Positions 25,017 through 33,745 of a stretch of 42,098 nucleotides of DNA are shown piece after piece. The translations under genes were made by a program, and so were the position numbers. Below the pieces are notes generated by a model. That model saw only the letters and a program-made list of their open reading frames with translations, was not told the origin of the DNA and searched no databases. Each line of letters begins with the position of its first letter. Position 1 is the first letter of the stretch. This DNA comes from Bacteroidetes bacterium HLUCCA01 (GTDB lineage Bacteria > Bacteroidota > Rhodothermia > Balneolales > HLUCCA01). The DNA lies in the NCBI GenBank assembly GCA_001314545.1, contig LIHN01000011.1:1-42098 (forward strand). The letters are read 5' to 3'.

Positions 25017-27173
25017 ATGGCTATGGTGGCATATTTGATCACGTTAACGGTTTTGCTCACGGGAGCTACTGTGGGAAAAATCGTACCATTGCAGCAATTC
25101 CCGGCAGATTCTACCGCGGTTGCAGCGGACACCGCGCAACAGACTGCGGAGCAGGTAACTGACTTTTCCGGACAGCAGCGCGTTGAAGATCTGCTTCGCA
25201 GCCGGCCTCAGCCGGAAGCCTTCCGTGGTCATTTGTATGAGTTAACCCGCCATCCCCACAGGGCCGGAACGGCACGAAACCGCGAAGTTCGGGATTACAT
25301 CACCGAGGTCAGCCGGCAGGCTGGTCTTGAAGTCGCGCATTACGACTACGATGTATGGCTGGCCGAGCCGGGGGAGGTACGTGTGAGCATCGTTTCTCCT
25401 GACACCCTCCATCTTCCCCTTACAGAACGTGTCGTTGGTATTGATCCTGCTACCGGCCATCCGGAGCTGCCCCACGGCTGGAATGCCTACAGCGGAAGCG
25501 GTGAGGTAACCGCTGAGGTGGTCTATGCCAATTACGGCAGACGGGAGGATTTTGCACTGCTTGCGGAAATGGGCATTGATGTACGCGGCAAGATTGTCCT
25601 GGCGCGGTACGGTGGGAATTTCAGGGGCTTCAAGGCGAAGTATGCCGAGGCAGCCGGCGCGGCCGGACTCATCATCTATACCGACCCGGCCAATGGCGGG
25701 TACGTGAACGGACCGGTGTACCCGGACGGCATTTACAGCAGTGCGTCGGCCATACAGCGTGGCTCCCTGCTCACCCTCAACTATTTCGGAGATCCGCTGA
25801 CGCCGTTCGAGGCGGCCCTGCCCGTTGAAACAGACAGCACGGTCCGGCGGCTGCATCCCGACGATGTTGATTTTCATACCATACCGGTAACTCCCATCGG
25901 GTACGGTGCAGCCGAGTATATTTTCACCCGCATGCTCGGTGAGCGTCTTGCCCCTGAATCCTGGAGGGGCGGCTTCCCGTTTCCCTACCGACTTACCGGC
26001 GGCCGGGATTTGCTGGTGCACCTGAGTGTGAACCAGCCGCAGGGGCTCATGCCCATCACCAATGTAGTTGCAACCGTTCAGGGCAGTGAGTTTCCGGATG
26101 AATGGATAATTCTGGGCAGTCATTACGATGCATGGGGATTCGGGACTACCGATCCGAACAGCGGCACCGCGATGCTGCTTACCCTTACCGAAACCCTCGG
26201 CGAAATGGTACGGGCCGGTTATGCGCCTCGCCGCAGTATTAAGATTGCGCACTGGGATGCTGAGGAATATCTGATGATTGGTTCCACGGAGTGGGTGGAG
26301 CAGCTGCGTGAAGAGCTTGGCGCCAAAGCAGTAGCCTACATCAACGCGGACATGTCGGTTACCGGTCCGCGATTTGGAGCGTCCGCCTCGCCATCGCTCA
26401 AACAGGCTGTGATCGATGCCAGCAAAGCAGTGATGCACCCTGATACCGGCGGTTCGCTGTATGAAAGCTGGCACCAGAATCCGGATACAGCGGAGCCTCC
26501 CATCGGAAACCTGGGCGGTGGCTCGGATCATGTGCCGCTGTACATGCATGCCGGTATCCCCTCGGCAAGTGTGGGCTTGTACGGAAGTGTGCCGATTTAT
26601 CATACCAACTACGACACCTTCTGGTTTTATGAGACGCATCTGGACAGCACTTTTCGTTATGGCCCGGCGCTGACTGCCTACTACGGCATACTGAGTACGA
26701 GGCTGGCCAATGCACCGATTATACCGTACGATCTGGGCCGGTACGGAAGTGATCTGCACCATCACTTGAATACCCTGAATATCCGAGCGCAGGAGCTAGA
26801 CCGTCAGACTGTACCGGATGATCTGTTAATACTGGCCGATACGCTGGCGTTGTTGGGTCGACAGGCCGAAACGGAACTGCGTCAGCGCACTGAAACGCTA
26901 TCTCCCGAAAACATTGTGTGTATCAATCGGGAATTGATTCAACTGGAACGGACATTTTTGGACGAGCAAGGTATGCCTTTCGGAGGGTGGTTCCGGTCGG
27001 TGTACGCATCAATCAACCCTTCTGACGGGTATGCAAACTGGATGTTGCCCGGTCTGCGATACACGCTGGAAGAATCCGGAACCCGGGAGGAATTTGACAC
27101 GCAGGCAGAGGTTCTCCGGCAAGCCATGCTGCGCCTGAAAAACCACCTCGAAAAATTACCGTCAGGCTGTTGA
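25017..27173 (+). CDS. M28 zinc metallopeptidase, glutamate carboxypeptidase II (PSMA)-like
   Basis: A secreted or membrane-anchored exopeptidase of family M28B. The 718 residues show an N-terminal hydrophobic segment (1-18), a protease-associated domain (about 150-330, GKIVLARYGGNFRGFKAKYAEAAGAAGLIIY), a catalytic domain, and a C-terminal transferrin-receptor-like dimerisation domain (600-718). The two-zinc site is complete: His369 and Asp379 (HYDAWGFGTTDPNSG), catalytic Glu416 and ligand Glu417 (HWDAEEY), Asp445 (YINADMSV) and His529 (YHTNYD). The spacing follows human PSMA. Its 3' end overlaps the acyltransferase gene by 12 bp, tail to tail. The peptide substrate is unknown; release of C-terminal acidic residues is the PSMA activity and cannot be assumed. 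Confidence 0.93.
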   Translation: MAMVAYLITLTVLLTGATVGKIVPLQQFPADSTAVAADTAQQTAEQVTDFSGQQRVEDLLRSRPQPEAFRGHLYELTRHPHRAGTARNREVRDYITEVSRQAGLEVAHYDYDVWLAEPGEVRVSIVSPDTLHLPLTERVVGIDPATGHPELPHGWNAYSGSGEVTAEVVYANYGRREDFALLAEMGIDVRGKIVLARYGGNFRGFKAKYAEAAGAAGLIIYTDPANGGYVNGPVYPDGIYSSASAIQRGSLLTLNYFGDPLTPFEAALPVETDSTVRRLHPDDVDFHTIPVTPIGYGAAEYIFTRMLGERLAPESWRGGFPFPYRLTGGRDLLVHLSVNQPQGLMPITNVVATVQGSEFPDEWIILGSHYDAWGFGTTDPNSGTAMLLTLTETLGEMVRAGYAPRRSIKIAHWDAEEYLMIGSTEWVEQLREELGAKAVAYINADMSVTGPRFGASASPSLKQAVIDASKAVMHPDTGGSLYESWHQNPDTAEPPIGNLGGGSDHVPLYMHAGIPSASVGLYGSVPIYHTNYDTFWFYETHLDSTFRYGPALTAYYGILSTRLANAPIIPYDLGRYGSDLHHHLNTLNIRAQELDRQTVPDDLLILADTLALLGRQAETELRQRTETLSPENIVCINRELIQLERTFLDEQGMPFGGWFRSVYASINPSDGYANWMLPGLRYTLEESGTREEFDTQAEVLRQAMLRLKNHLEKLPSGC

Positions 27174-29027
27174 TTTCAGGGCTTTTTCTTCTGCTTCGGC
27201 GGTCAGCTCTGCGGCAAACTGAGAGTTATGCATCTGGTGGAACTTAATCAGGTCCGCCTTGGGCATGTAGCGCTCCATGATACGGGGATCGGTTTTGGTG
27301 ACGTCTACCAGAATCAGGCCGTCCAGCACATCGCTGAAATTCGGATCTACGTTGAAACCCAACAGCTTACCGCCCAATTTCAGGTATTGCTTGAGCAGTA
27401 TAGGAACCCCTTTATCGTCAAACTCAAGGTCGCTGACTACCTCGGAAAGATCGTCAACGCTGGTAATGATGCGCTGGGAGTGTTTCTTGTCCCACCCTTT
27501 GAGCTTGCGGTGACGCAATGGTGTGATGGCTTTGACCTTGGATGCGAGCTCCGGCAAAAAGTTATGGGCTTTCAGGAAACTGACCATAAGCTGTCGTGAG
27601 CTGGACTGGTACTCCTTATTGATGGAAACCGGCCCGAATAAAATTTTGTATTTGGGATACTTGGCTACGTAGTGTCCTATACCCCGCCAGAGCATGAGCA
27701 GCGGACTGAACGACCGCTGGTACTCGGGTCGCACAAAAGAACGCCCCATTTCCAAAGCCGGATGAATCTGTTCAAAGAAAGACGAACGCATATTGAACAG
27801 CGTGGTGGTGTACATCCCCTTCTTACCAAAACGCTTGATGATATTGTCGGTCCGACCAAGCCGGTAAGCCCCCACAATTTCCGATTTGGCTTTGTTCCAC
27901 ACAAACAGATGCTGGTAATATTCATCGAATTCATCCAGATCCACGGACCGCCCGGTACCTTCATCGGTTGCCCTGAATGTTATTTCCCGGAGTCGACCAA
28001 TTTCCTGAATAAGATGGGGAAGTTGTTTTTTGGAGGCGTGGTATACCTGCATATCACCACTTTCCAGCAGCATCTGGCTGACGGGTAAACCTTCTACATC
28101 CGTGAGCAACAGTTCAGGATCCACCGGATCAATCACCGGCTGCATATCACTGTTGGGAAAGACGATGGTTTCGGCGGTTTCAATCTCCTTGGACGGACGG
28201 TCGGCCAGCATATAGGTACGCATCCTCACATAGTCGGTGAGCTCATCCTCCGTGGTAAACTTACGCAGTCGACTGTAGGGAATGACGTTGCCAACCCGCA
28301 CATCGATAATCGTATTTTTCTTATTCAGCAGTTCATTCGGGAGCAGAGCCGTACGCAGCCGGGGGTGAATCATTCCGGCAAGCTGAAACATGAAACGGTT
28401 ATGACCTTTGAAGAACATCGGAACAACCGGACTCTCGGTCTTTTTCACAATCTTGGCAACGGTATTGCTCCATGCCGGATCGGTAATACGGCGGTTTTTC
28501 CAGGTAGCGTGGGAAACTTCACCGGCCGGAAAAACGCCAAGCATACTGCCCTCTTTGAGCCAGCTGATGGTCTGTTTCATACTGGCGAGGTTGGCTCTGG
28601 CCGCTGCCGGACCGCCGAACGGGTCCACAAAAATGAACAGGTCACGCATTTCGGGGATGGCGGAAAGCAGGTAATTGGCCATGATTTTTACGTCAGGGCG
28701 CACCCGCTGCAGGATGGCACCCATGATAATGCCCTCGATACCGCCAAACGGGTGGTTAGCTACCAGCACAATTTTACCTTTTTCCGGGATACGCGCCAGG
28801 TCCTGCTCGGCGATGCGGAAATCCACATTCATGGCTTTCAGCACGTTCTCCGCGAAGTAGGTCGGGTCGCCCAGTTTCAGGCTTTTGTGGTAAACGTCAT
28901 TGAGCGCCGTAAGCCCCAGCATGTTTTCAAGAGGGCGTCGCGCCGTTTTCAACAGTTTGTCGGCCAGTGTGTTCGACAATTCTGCATCCAGCGAAAAAAT
29001 ATCAATCTTCCCTTTTTCGTCAGTCAT
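27162..29027 (-). CDS. Bifunctional OlsF-like acyltransferase (PlsC-type domain fused to a GNAT domain)
   Basis: Aminolipid synthesis enzyme with two fused acyltransferases. Residues about 40-260 are a PlsC-type lysolipid acyltransferase with NHPFGGIEG (91-99), an H-x5-E form of the catalytic motif, and FPAGEVSH (166-173). Residues about 320-600 form a hemolysin/OlsB-like N-acyltransferase with LREITFRATDEGTGRSVDLDEFDEYYQHLFVW and GRSFVRPEYQRSFSPLLMLW. In OlsF of Serratia and Flavobacterium the same fusion makes ornithine lipids; separate GlsA/GlsB make glycine lipids in Bacteroides. Which amino acid is used here is not visible. The 621-residue length fits OlsF. It is divergent from clpS and overlaps the M28 peptidase gene tail to tail. 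Confidence 0.85.
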   Translation of the reverse strand: MTDEKGKIDIFSLDAELSNTLADKLLKTARRPLENMLGLTALNDVYHKSLKLGDPTYFAENVLKAMNVDFRIAEQDLARIPEKGKIVLVANHPFGGIEGIIMGAILQRVRPDVKIMANYLLSAIPEMRDLFIFVDPFGGPAAARANLASMKQTISWLKEGSMLGVFPAGEVSHATWKNRRITDPAWSNTVAKIVKKTESPVVPMFFKGHNRFMFQLAGMIHPRLRTALLPNELLNKKNTIIDVRVGNVIPYSRLRKFTTEDELTDYVRMRTYMLADRPSKEIETAETIVFPNSDMQPVIDPVDPELLLTDVEGLPVSQMLLESGDMQVYHASKKQLPHLIQEIGRLREITFRATDEGTGRSVDLDEFDEYYQHLFVWNKAKSEIVGAYRLGRTDNIIKRFGKKGMYTTTLFNMRSSFFEQIHPALEMGRSFVRPEYQRSFSPLLMLWRGIGHYVAKYPKYKILFGPVSINKEYQSSSRQLMVSFLKAHNFLPELASKVKAITPLRHRKLKGWDKKHSQRIITSVDDLSEVVSDLEFDDKGVPILLKQYLKLGGKLLGFNVDPNFSDVLDGLILVDVTKTDPRIMERYMPKADLIKFHQMHNSQFAAELTAEAEEKALKSTA

Positions 29028-29253
29028 GTGTTCAGGTGAGTTTCACAATCGTGTATTGCTGGCGTGCCATACCGGTTATATGGGAATACTGTGCACGCCG
29101 TTACCAAACCCCGTTCAGGTTCGGGAATATACGGTTTCTGAGCAAACCTTTTTAAGATTTGTTGGCCCGGGTCCGGGATTCACCGCTGTGAGTCATCGGT
29201 TATTTTTTTACCTTTTGCTATCGCGATGACAACACCAAACGAGCACCCTTGCC

Positions 29254-29562
29254 ATGCCCAGCCAACCCGACCAGCTATTTGCCGAAAAAACCCGGGAAAA
29301 ACTACAGGAACCACCGAAATACGCCGTAATTCTGCTGAACGACAATTACACCACATTTGATTTCGTTGTCAAGGTTCTCACGCAGGTCTTCCGGAAAAGC
29401 GTGCCCGAAGCCATCAAAATCACCAATGACGTACACCACCGGGGTCGCGGGGCCTGTGGTTACTACTCACGGGAAATTGCGGAAACCAAAATTGAGCAGG
29501 TAGAAATTATGAGCCAGGCCGAAGGCTACCCACTGAAATGTATCATGGAAAAAGCAGGTTAA
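29254..29562 (+). CDS. clpS: ATP-dependent Clp protease adaptor ClpS
   Basis: ClpS delivers proteins with N-degrons to ClpA. The 102-residue protein contains YAVILLNDNYTTFDFVVKVLTQVF (residues 23-46) and VHHRGRGACGYYSREIAETKI (60-80), the two halves of the N-degron pocket. Asn29, Asp30 and His61 of the pocket are conserved by comparison with E. coli N34, D35 and H66. The usual second aspartate of NDD is Asn31 here. It is followed after 3 bp by clpA, the classical pair. The start at 29254 is the only ATG in frame; an ATG at 29226 is in another frame. The N-terminal 20 residues are charged and probably flexible. Confidence 0.95.
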   Translation: MPSQPDQLFAEKTREKLQEPPKYAVILLNDNYTTFDFVVKVLTQVFRKSVPEAIKITNDVHHRGRGACGYYSREIAETKIEQVEIMSQAEGYPLKCIMEKAG

Positions 29563-29565
29563 CCT

Positions 29566-31935
29566 ATGCAAAGCAAAGCACTCGACAAATTACTGCGCGA
29601 CGCCTGGATGCTGGCCAAAACCAGCAACCATGCTTTTGTGAGCCTTGAACACCTGCTTCATGCCGTCTGTATGGATGAAAGCGGAATCAGGCTGCTCCAT
29701 GCTGTGGGAGCTGACACCTCCGCCCTTCAACGCGATATCGAGTCATTCTACAAAGGTATTGATAAAACTACGGGCGGGCAGGATCCGGTACACACCGTAA
29801 CTTTCAAACGGGTGGTGCAGCACTGCCTGATGCATGCCCACGCTGCTGAACAGCAGGAAATCAGTGTCGGCGATGTGCTCATCTCGATGTACACGGAAAA
29901 CGAGTCGTATGCGGTGTACTTCCTGCTCAGGCAAGACATCGATCAGCTCGATATCATGCGCTACATCTCCCATGGCATAACACGCGACCTGGACCTGGAC
30001 GATTTCGGGGAGGATGCCCTGGATGATGAAGAGGCTTTTGATGCAGACAGAACCGCAGGTCGGCCGAGGTCAGGCGGGGCTCGCTATAATTTCGACGACT
30101 TTGACGATGAAGCCCCTGCCGTTGACCCCGACGTATCTGACGAAGGCGATGAACCTGCCGGCAAAGGCAAAAAGCGGGGCAAAAATGCCACGCTGTCCCG
30201 GTACACGGAAGACTGGACCCGCATCGCCGCTGAGGGCGGATTCGACAAACTGGTTGGGCGGGGGCACGAGGTACAACGCAGTGTGGAGATACTCAGCCGG
30301 CGCCTGAAGAATAATCCAATCCTGGTTGGCGACCCCGGCGTGGGTAAAACCGCCATAGCTCAGGGCCTGGCCCAACAGCTGGCTGCAATGCAGGTCCCGG
30401 ACCGCCTGCAGGGCTACCGGTTGCTCTCTCTGGATCTGGGCAGTTTGCTGGCAGGAACCCGGTTCCGGGGCGACTTCGAAGAACGGCTCAAAATGGTCAT
30501 CAAAGCCATCATCGAAGAAGAAAACGTTATTTTATTCATCGATGAAATCCATAACCTGATTGGTGCGGGCGCTGCCGGAAATTCAACCATGGACGCTTCC
30601 AACCTGCTCAAACCAGCCCTTCAGAGCGGTAAACTGCGTTGTATCGGGGCTACCACCTATGAGGAGTACAAGAACCACTTCGAAAAAGACCGCGCACTTT
30701 CACGCCGGTTTCAGAAGGTCGACATTACCGAGCCCTCTGCCGAAGACGCTATCCGAATTCTCAAGGGATTGCAGCCTGATTTCGAAGCCTATCACAAGCT
30801 CAAATACCAGCCCTCTGCCGTTGAAGCCGCCGTGCGGTTGTCGGCCCGGTACCTGAACGACCGCCAACTCCCGGACAAAGCCATTGATGTTCTCGATGAA
30901 GCCGGTGCCCGGGTTTCGCTGAAATCCGCCCGACGACGGCAGGTAACGGCCCGGGATATCGAAGAGCTGGTGGCCGGCATTGCCCGCATCCCGGTAAAGT
31001 CTCTAACCAGCGGCGATAAAGAACACCTGCGCACACTCGAGGAGGATCTGACCGCAGCTGTTTTCGGTCAGCAGAAAGCCATTCATTCCATAGCAACGGC
31101 CGTGAAGCGAAGCAGAGCCGGTCTGGGCGATCAGCAAAAACCGGTGGGTTCCTTCCTGTTTACCGGTCCTACCGGGGTCGGGAAGACCGAATTATGCCGC
31201 GTTCTGGCCCGGCAGCTCGGCGTTGAGCTTGTTCGGTTTGATATGAGTGAGTACATGGAAAAGCACACCGTATCCAGGCTCATCGGTGCGCCGGCAGGCT
31301 ATGTGGGCTTTGAACAGGGTGGATTGCTGACTGACGCCATACGACGTAACCCGAATAGTGTACTGCTGCTCGATGAAATTGAAAAAGCCCATGCTGACAT
31401 CTACAACATCCTGCTGCAGATCATGGACTATGCTACCCTGACCGACAATACCGGCAGAAAAGCCGACTTCCGGAATGTTATCCTGGTCATGACCTCCAAT
31501 GTGGGGTCGCGCGAGATGAGCCGGGGCGGAATTGGGTTCAGTGACGATGTTGCCGCTGCTGCATCCGGCGACGCCATGGGGGCCATCCGAAAGCATTTCA
31601 CACCGGAATTCCGAAATCGCCTGGATGAAATTGTGGTCTTCGGGCACCTCGACGAGCAGGTCATCCTACAAATTGTAGACAAATTTCTGGCTGAACTTAA
31701 TGCGCAGCTGGCTGAAAAAAACATCGTGCTCAGCCTGACCGATGCTGCGAAAGCCTGGTTTGCCGAAAAAGGCTACTCACCGGCATACGGTGCCCGTCCG
31801 ATGTCGCGTCTCATGCAGGAACAGCTGAAAAACCGGCTCGTGGATGAAATGCTTTTCGGTGCGCTGCAGAAGGGCGGGAGTGTGGATGTGGACGTCGATG
31901 GAGATGAACTTTCTTTTGGTCTTGCTCCCCGGTAA
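29566..31935 (+). CDS. clpA: ATP-dependent Clp protease ATP-binding subunit ClpA
   Basis: AAA+ unfoldase that feeds ClpP. At 789 residues it is longer than E. coli ClpA (758). An N-domain (1-140) is followed by an unusually long acidic and then basic linker (about 141-210, rich in D/E then KGKKRGK). The first AAA module has GDPGVGKT (255-262) and IDEIHNL. The second has GPTGVGKTELC (533-543) and DMSEYMEKHT. The ClpP-binding loop is IGF at residues 656-658, in place of IGL in E. coli. It starts 3 bp after clpS, so the pair is surely co-transcribed. No clpP is in the window. The protein is ClpA rather than ClpC, judged by the pairing with clpS and the lack of a UVR middle domain. Confidence 0.95.
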   Translation: MQSKALDKLLRDAWMLAKTSNHAFVSLEHLLHAVCMDESGIRLLHAVGADTSALQRDIESFYKGIDKTTGGQDPVHTVTFKRVVQHCLMHAHAAEQQEISVGDVLISMYTENESYAVYFLLRQDIDQLDIMRYISHGITRDLDLDDFGEDALDDEEAFDADRTAGRPRSGGARYNFDDFDDEAPAVDPDVSDEGDEPAGKGKKRGKNATLSRYTEDWTRIAAEGGFDKLVGRGHEVQRSVEILSRRLKNNPILVGDPGVGKTAIAQGLAQQLAAMQVPDRLQGYRLLSLDLGSLLAGTRFRGDFEERLKMVIKAIIEEENVILFIDEIHNLIGAGAAGNSTMDASNLLKPALQSGKLRCIGATTYEEYKNHFEKDRALSRRFQKVDITEPSAEDAIRILKGLQPDFEAYHKLKYQPSAVEAAVRLSARYLNDRQLPDKAIDVLDEAGARVSLKSARRRQVTARDIEELVAGIARIPVKSLTSGDKEHLRTLEEDLTAAVFGQQKAIHSIATAVKRSRAGLGDQQKPVGSFLFTGPTGVGKTELCRVLARQLGVELVRFDMSEYMEKHTVSRLIGAPAGYVGFEQGGLLTDAIRRNPNSVLLLDEIEKAHADIYNILLQIMDYATLTDNTGRKADFRNVILVMTSNVGSREMSRGGIGFSDDVAAAASGDAMGAIRKHFTPEFRNRLDEIVVFGHLDEQVILQIVDKFLAELNAQLAEKNIVLSLTDAAKAWFAEKGYSPAYGARPMSRLMQEQLKNRLVDEMLFGALQKGGSVDVDVDGDELSFGLAPR

Positions 31936-32148
31936 ACCGACGCCTGTCAGGGTACGGATTTCTTCGGCCGAAATTAGCCGGCACGGTTGCCTTGTGGCTG
32001 CCCGCTGATGCGGGAAGGAGTGTTCCTGACAGGGGTTTGTACTTCCGGCGGGCCGGATTCAGGGTACGGCAAACGGAATCGCGGTCTTTCGGGTTAGCAT
32101 AGTCATACCACAACGGTAGTGTGTACTATTCAAAATCCAAGCTGACCC

Positions 32149-32739
32149 ATGACAGATTCTGTTCAAAAGCTCGCCCGACGAATCAAGGCATCCAACGATG
32201 CGGCCTTCGACCAACTCTTCCGGTTGTTATATAATGATATGGTCCGGTATGCCATGACCTTCACGCGCGACAAAGACCAGGCCTGTAACGTTGCACAGGA
32301 TGTTTTCATCAAACTCTGGCAAATCCGGGATCAGATCGATCTGGAGAAATCGCTCAAGGCATTTCTCTTCCAGATGGTACGGAACAAGTCACTCAACCTG
32401 CTTCGTGACACCCGCAGAGAGGTTACCGGGCTGGAGCTGGCTGATCTGCAGCATGAAGATCTGATTACCGGTCCGGAAAGCACTTCGGGTGAGGAGTCTG
32501 ACCATGTTGAACAGACAGGCTATCTTACCGAAAAGCTTCACGAGTGGGTGGAGCAGCTTCCTGAACGCCAGCGGGAGGCTTTTGAACTCAGCCGGTTTGA
32601 AGGACTCGACCACGAGGAAATTGCTCAGGTTATGCAGGTTTCGGCGCGAACCGTGAACAATCATCTGGTTGCAGCACTACGTCAGCTACGGATTCACTAT
32701 GATATGCACATCGGCGAAAAATCCAGATTAGTGGTATGA
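32149..32739 (+). CDS. ECF RNA polymerase sigma factor, FecI-like
   Basis: An extracytoplasmic-function sigma factor expected to transcribe the downstream anti-sigma and receptor genes. Of its 196 residues the sigma-2 region (about 18-90) has DQLFRLLYNDMVRYAMTFTRDKDQACNVAQDVFIKLW, and the sigma-4 region (about 128-185) has WVEQLPERQREAFELSRFEGLDHEEIAQVMQVSARTVNNHL. The linker between them (about 95-127) is long and acidic. Its stop overlaps the FecR-like start by 4 bp. The product is regulated, by analogy with FecI/FecR, by a signal that passes from the outer membrane receptor; the signal is not known. Confidence 0.95.
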   Translation: MTDSVQKLARRIKASNDAAFDQLFRLLYNDMVRYAMTFTRDKDQACNVAQDVFIKLWQIRDQIDLEKSLKAFLFQMVRNKSLNLLRDTRREVTGLELADLQHEDLITGPESTSGEESDHVEQTGYLTEKLHEWVEQLPERQREAFELSRFEGLDHEEIAQVMQVSARTVNNHLVAALRQLRIHYDMHIGEKSRLVV

Positions 32740-33716
32740 AAAACGACATAACTGACAATTATGATGGCCTGATTCCCGCAGGTACCCGTCCTGATACGGC
32801 CGATGCGGAGTTACAGGAACTGTGGGACGTTACCCGTGAGATGCACTCCGGCAGAAATGTGGTCACTGAAGATGAAACCGAAGCCGCTCTGCACAGTGTT
32901 CGAGGTCGGTTGAATCTAAACACCACCTTTGACGAAGAAAACACCACACAGCAGATACCCTCCCGACACGATTCCTCTGCCGGCGACAAAGGGCGTGGGC
33001 GAATTCTTTGGACCAGTCTGCTCCTGGCTGCATCTTTGGCAACCGTATATTTTGTTTACGCCCTGAATTTTGCCATGGTGCATGTCAGCGCCCCGGCCGG
33101 AGCGCAGGCAACCTACACCCTGCCCGACGGATCTGAGGCAACACTGAACAGCGCCACGACATTGTCGTATCGACCCGGATTTGGCAGCAGCCACCGTGAT
33201 CTGCATATTGCCGGCGAGGTGTATCTGGATGTTGTAGCCGGCGAACTCCCCTTCCGGGTATCAACCCCGCTTTCTGAAATCACGGTAACCGGCACGGCCT
33301 TTCTTGTACGGGCATGGCCGGATGAGGACATTGCCAGTGTGATGGTGACCAAGGGTTCAGTACGCTTCGGTGCCCTGAGTGAAACCGGCGCTCGCGTAGA
33401 GCTGGAAGCCGGTGAGCGAAGCTCGGTCAGCCGTGACAATACCGTGCCCCGCCTCCCCTCGGCATTCAGTCCGGACGCTGAGCTGGCCTGGATTCAGCAG
33501 CGCTACTCCTACAGCAACTATTCAGTGGATGCCATCCTGCGCGACCTGGAGCGACGTTTCGATGTCACCATAACGATCGAAGAAACGGACATCCTGCAGG
33601 ATACGTTGTCAACGTACTATGCCAGCGGGGTGCCGCTTGAAACCATACTACAGGATATCTGCACCGTGAAAGGGCTTGAATTCAGCCAGACCTCCAACGG
33701 TTACCGGATTTACTGA
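32736..33716 (+). CDS. FecR-family anti-sigma factor
   Basis: A single-pass inner-membrane regulator. Residues 1-88 are cytoplasmic and acidic and bind the sigma factor by analogy with FecR. A hydrophobic helix lies at about 90-111. The FecR domain (about 118-215) has ATYTLPDGSEATLNSATTLSYRPGFG and GTAFLVRAWPDE. A C-terminal DUF4974/STN-like domain (about 255-326) with YSVDAILRDLERRFDVTITIE contacts the receptor's signalling domain by family analogy. It overlaps the sigma gene by 4 bp and stands 29 bp before the receptor ATG. The three form one operon. Confidence 0.94.
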   Translation: MKNDITDNYDGLIPAGTRPDTADAELQELWDVTREMHSGRNVVTEDETEAALHSVRGRLNLNTTFDEENTTQQIPSRHDSSAGDKGRGRILWTSLLLAASLATVYFVYALNFAMVHVSAPAGAQATYTLPDGSEATLNSATTLSYRPGFGSSHRDLHIAGEVYLDVVAGELPFRVSTPLSEITVTGTAFLVRAWPDEDIASVMVTKGSVRFGALSETGARVELEAGERSSVSRDNTVPRLPSAFSPDAELAWIQQRYSYSNYSVDAILRDLERRFDVTITIEETDILQDTLSTYYASGVPLETILQDICTVKGLEFSQTSNGYRIY

Positions 33717-33745
33717 CCCTCCATTTAACGTTTAGCCCGGTTTTG

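Noticed and set aside
25242-26765. A 507-codon open frame on the minus strand across the M28 peptidase gene
   Set aside because: It is antisense to a gene with a complete metal site and intact family domains; the frame's protein shows no family and is a by-product of G+C-rich codons.
29226-29253. Earlier ATG upstream of clpS as an alternative start
   Set aside because: It is 28 bp upstream and so out of frame with clpS; its own frame closes after about 44 codons.
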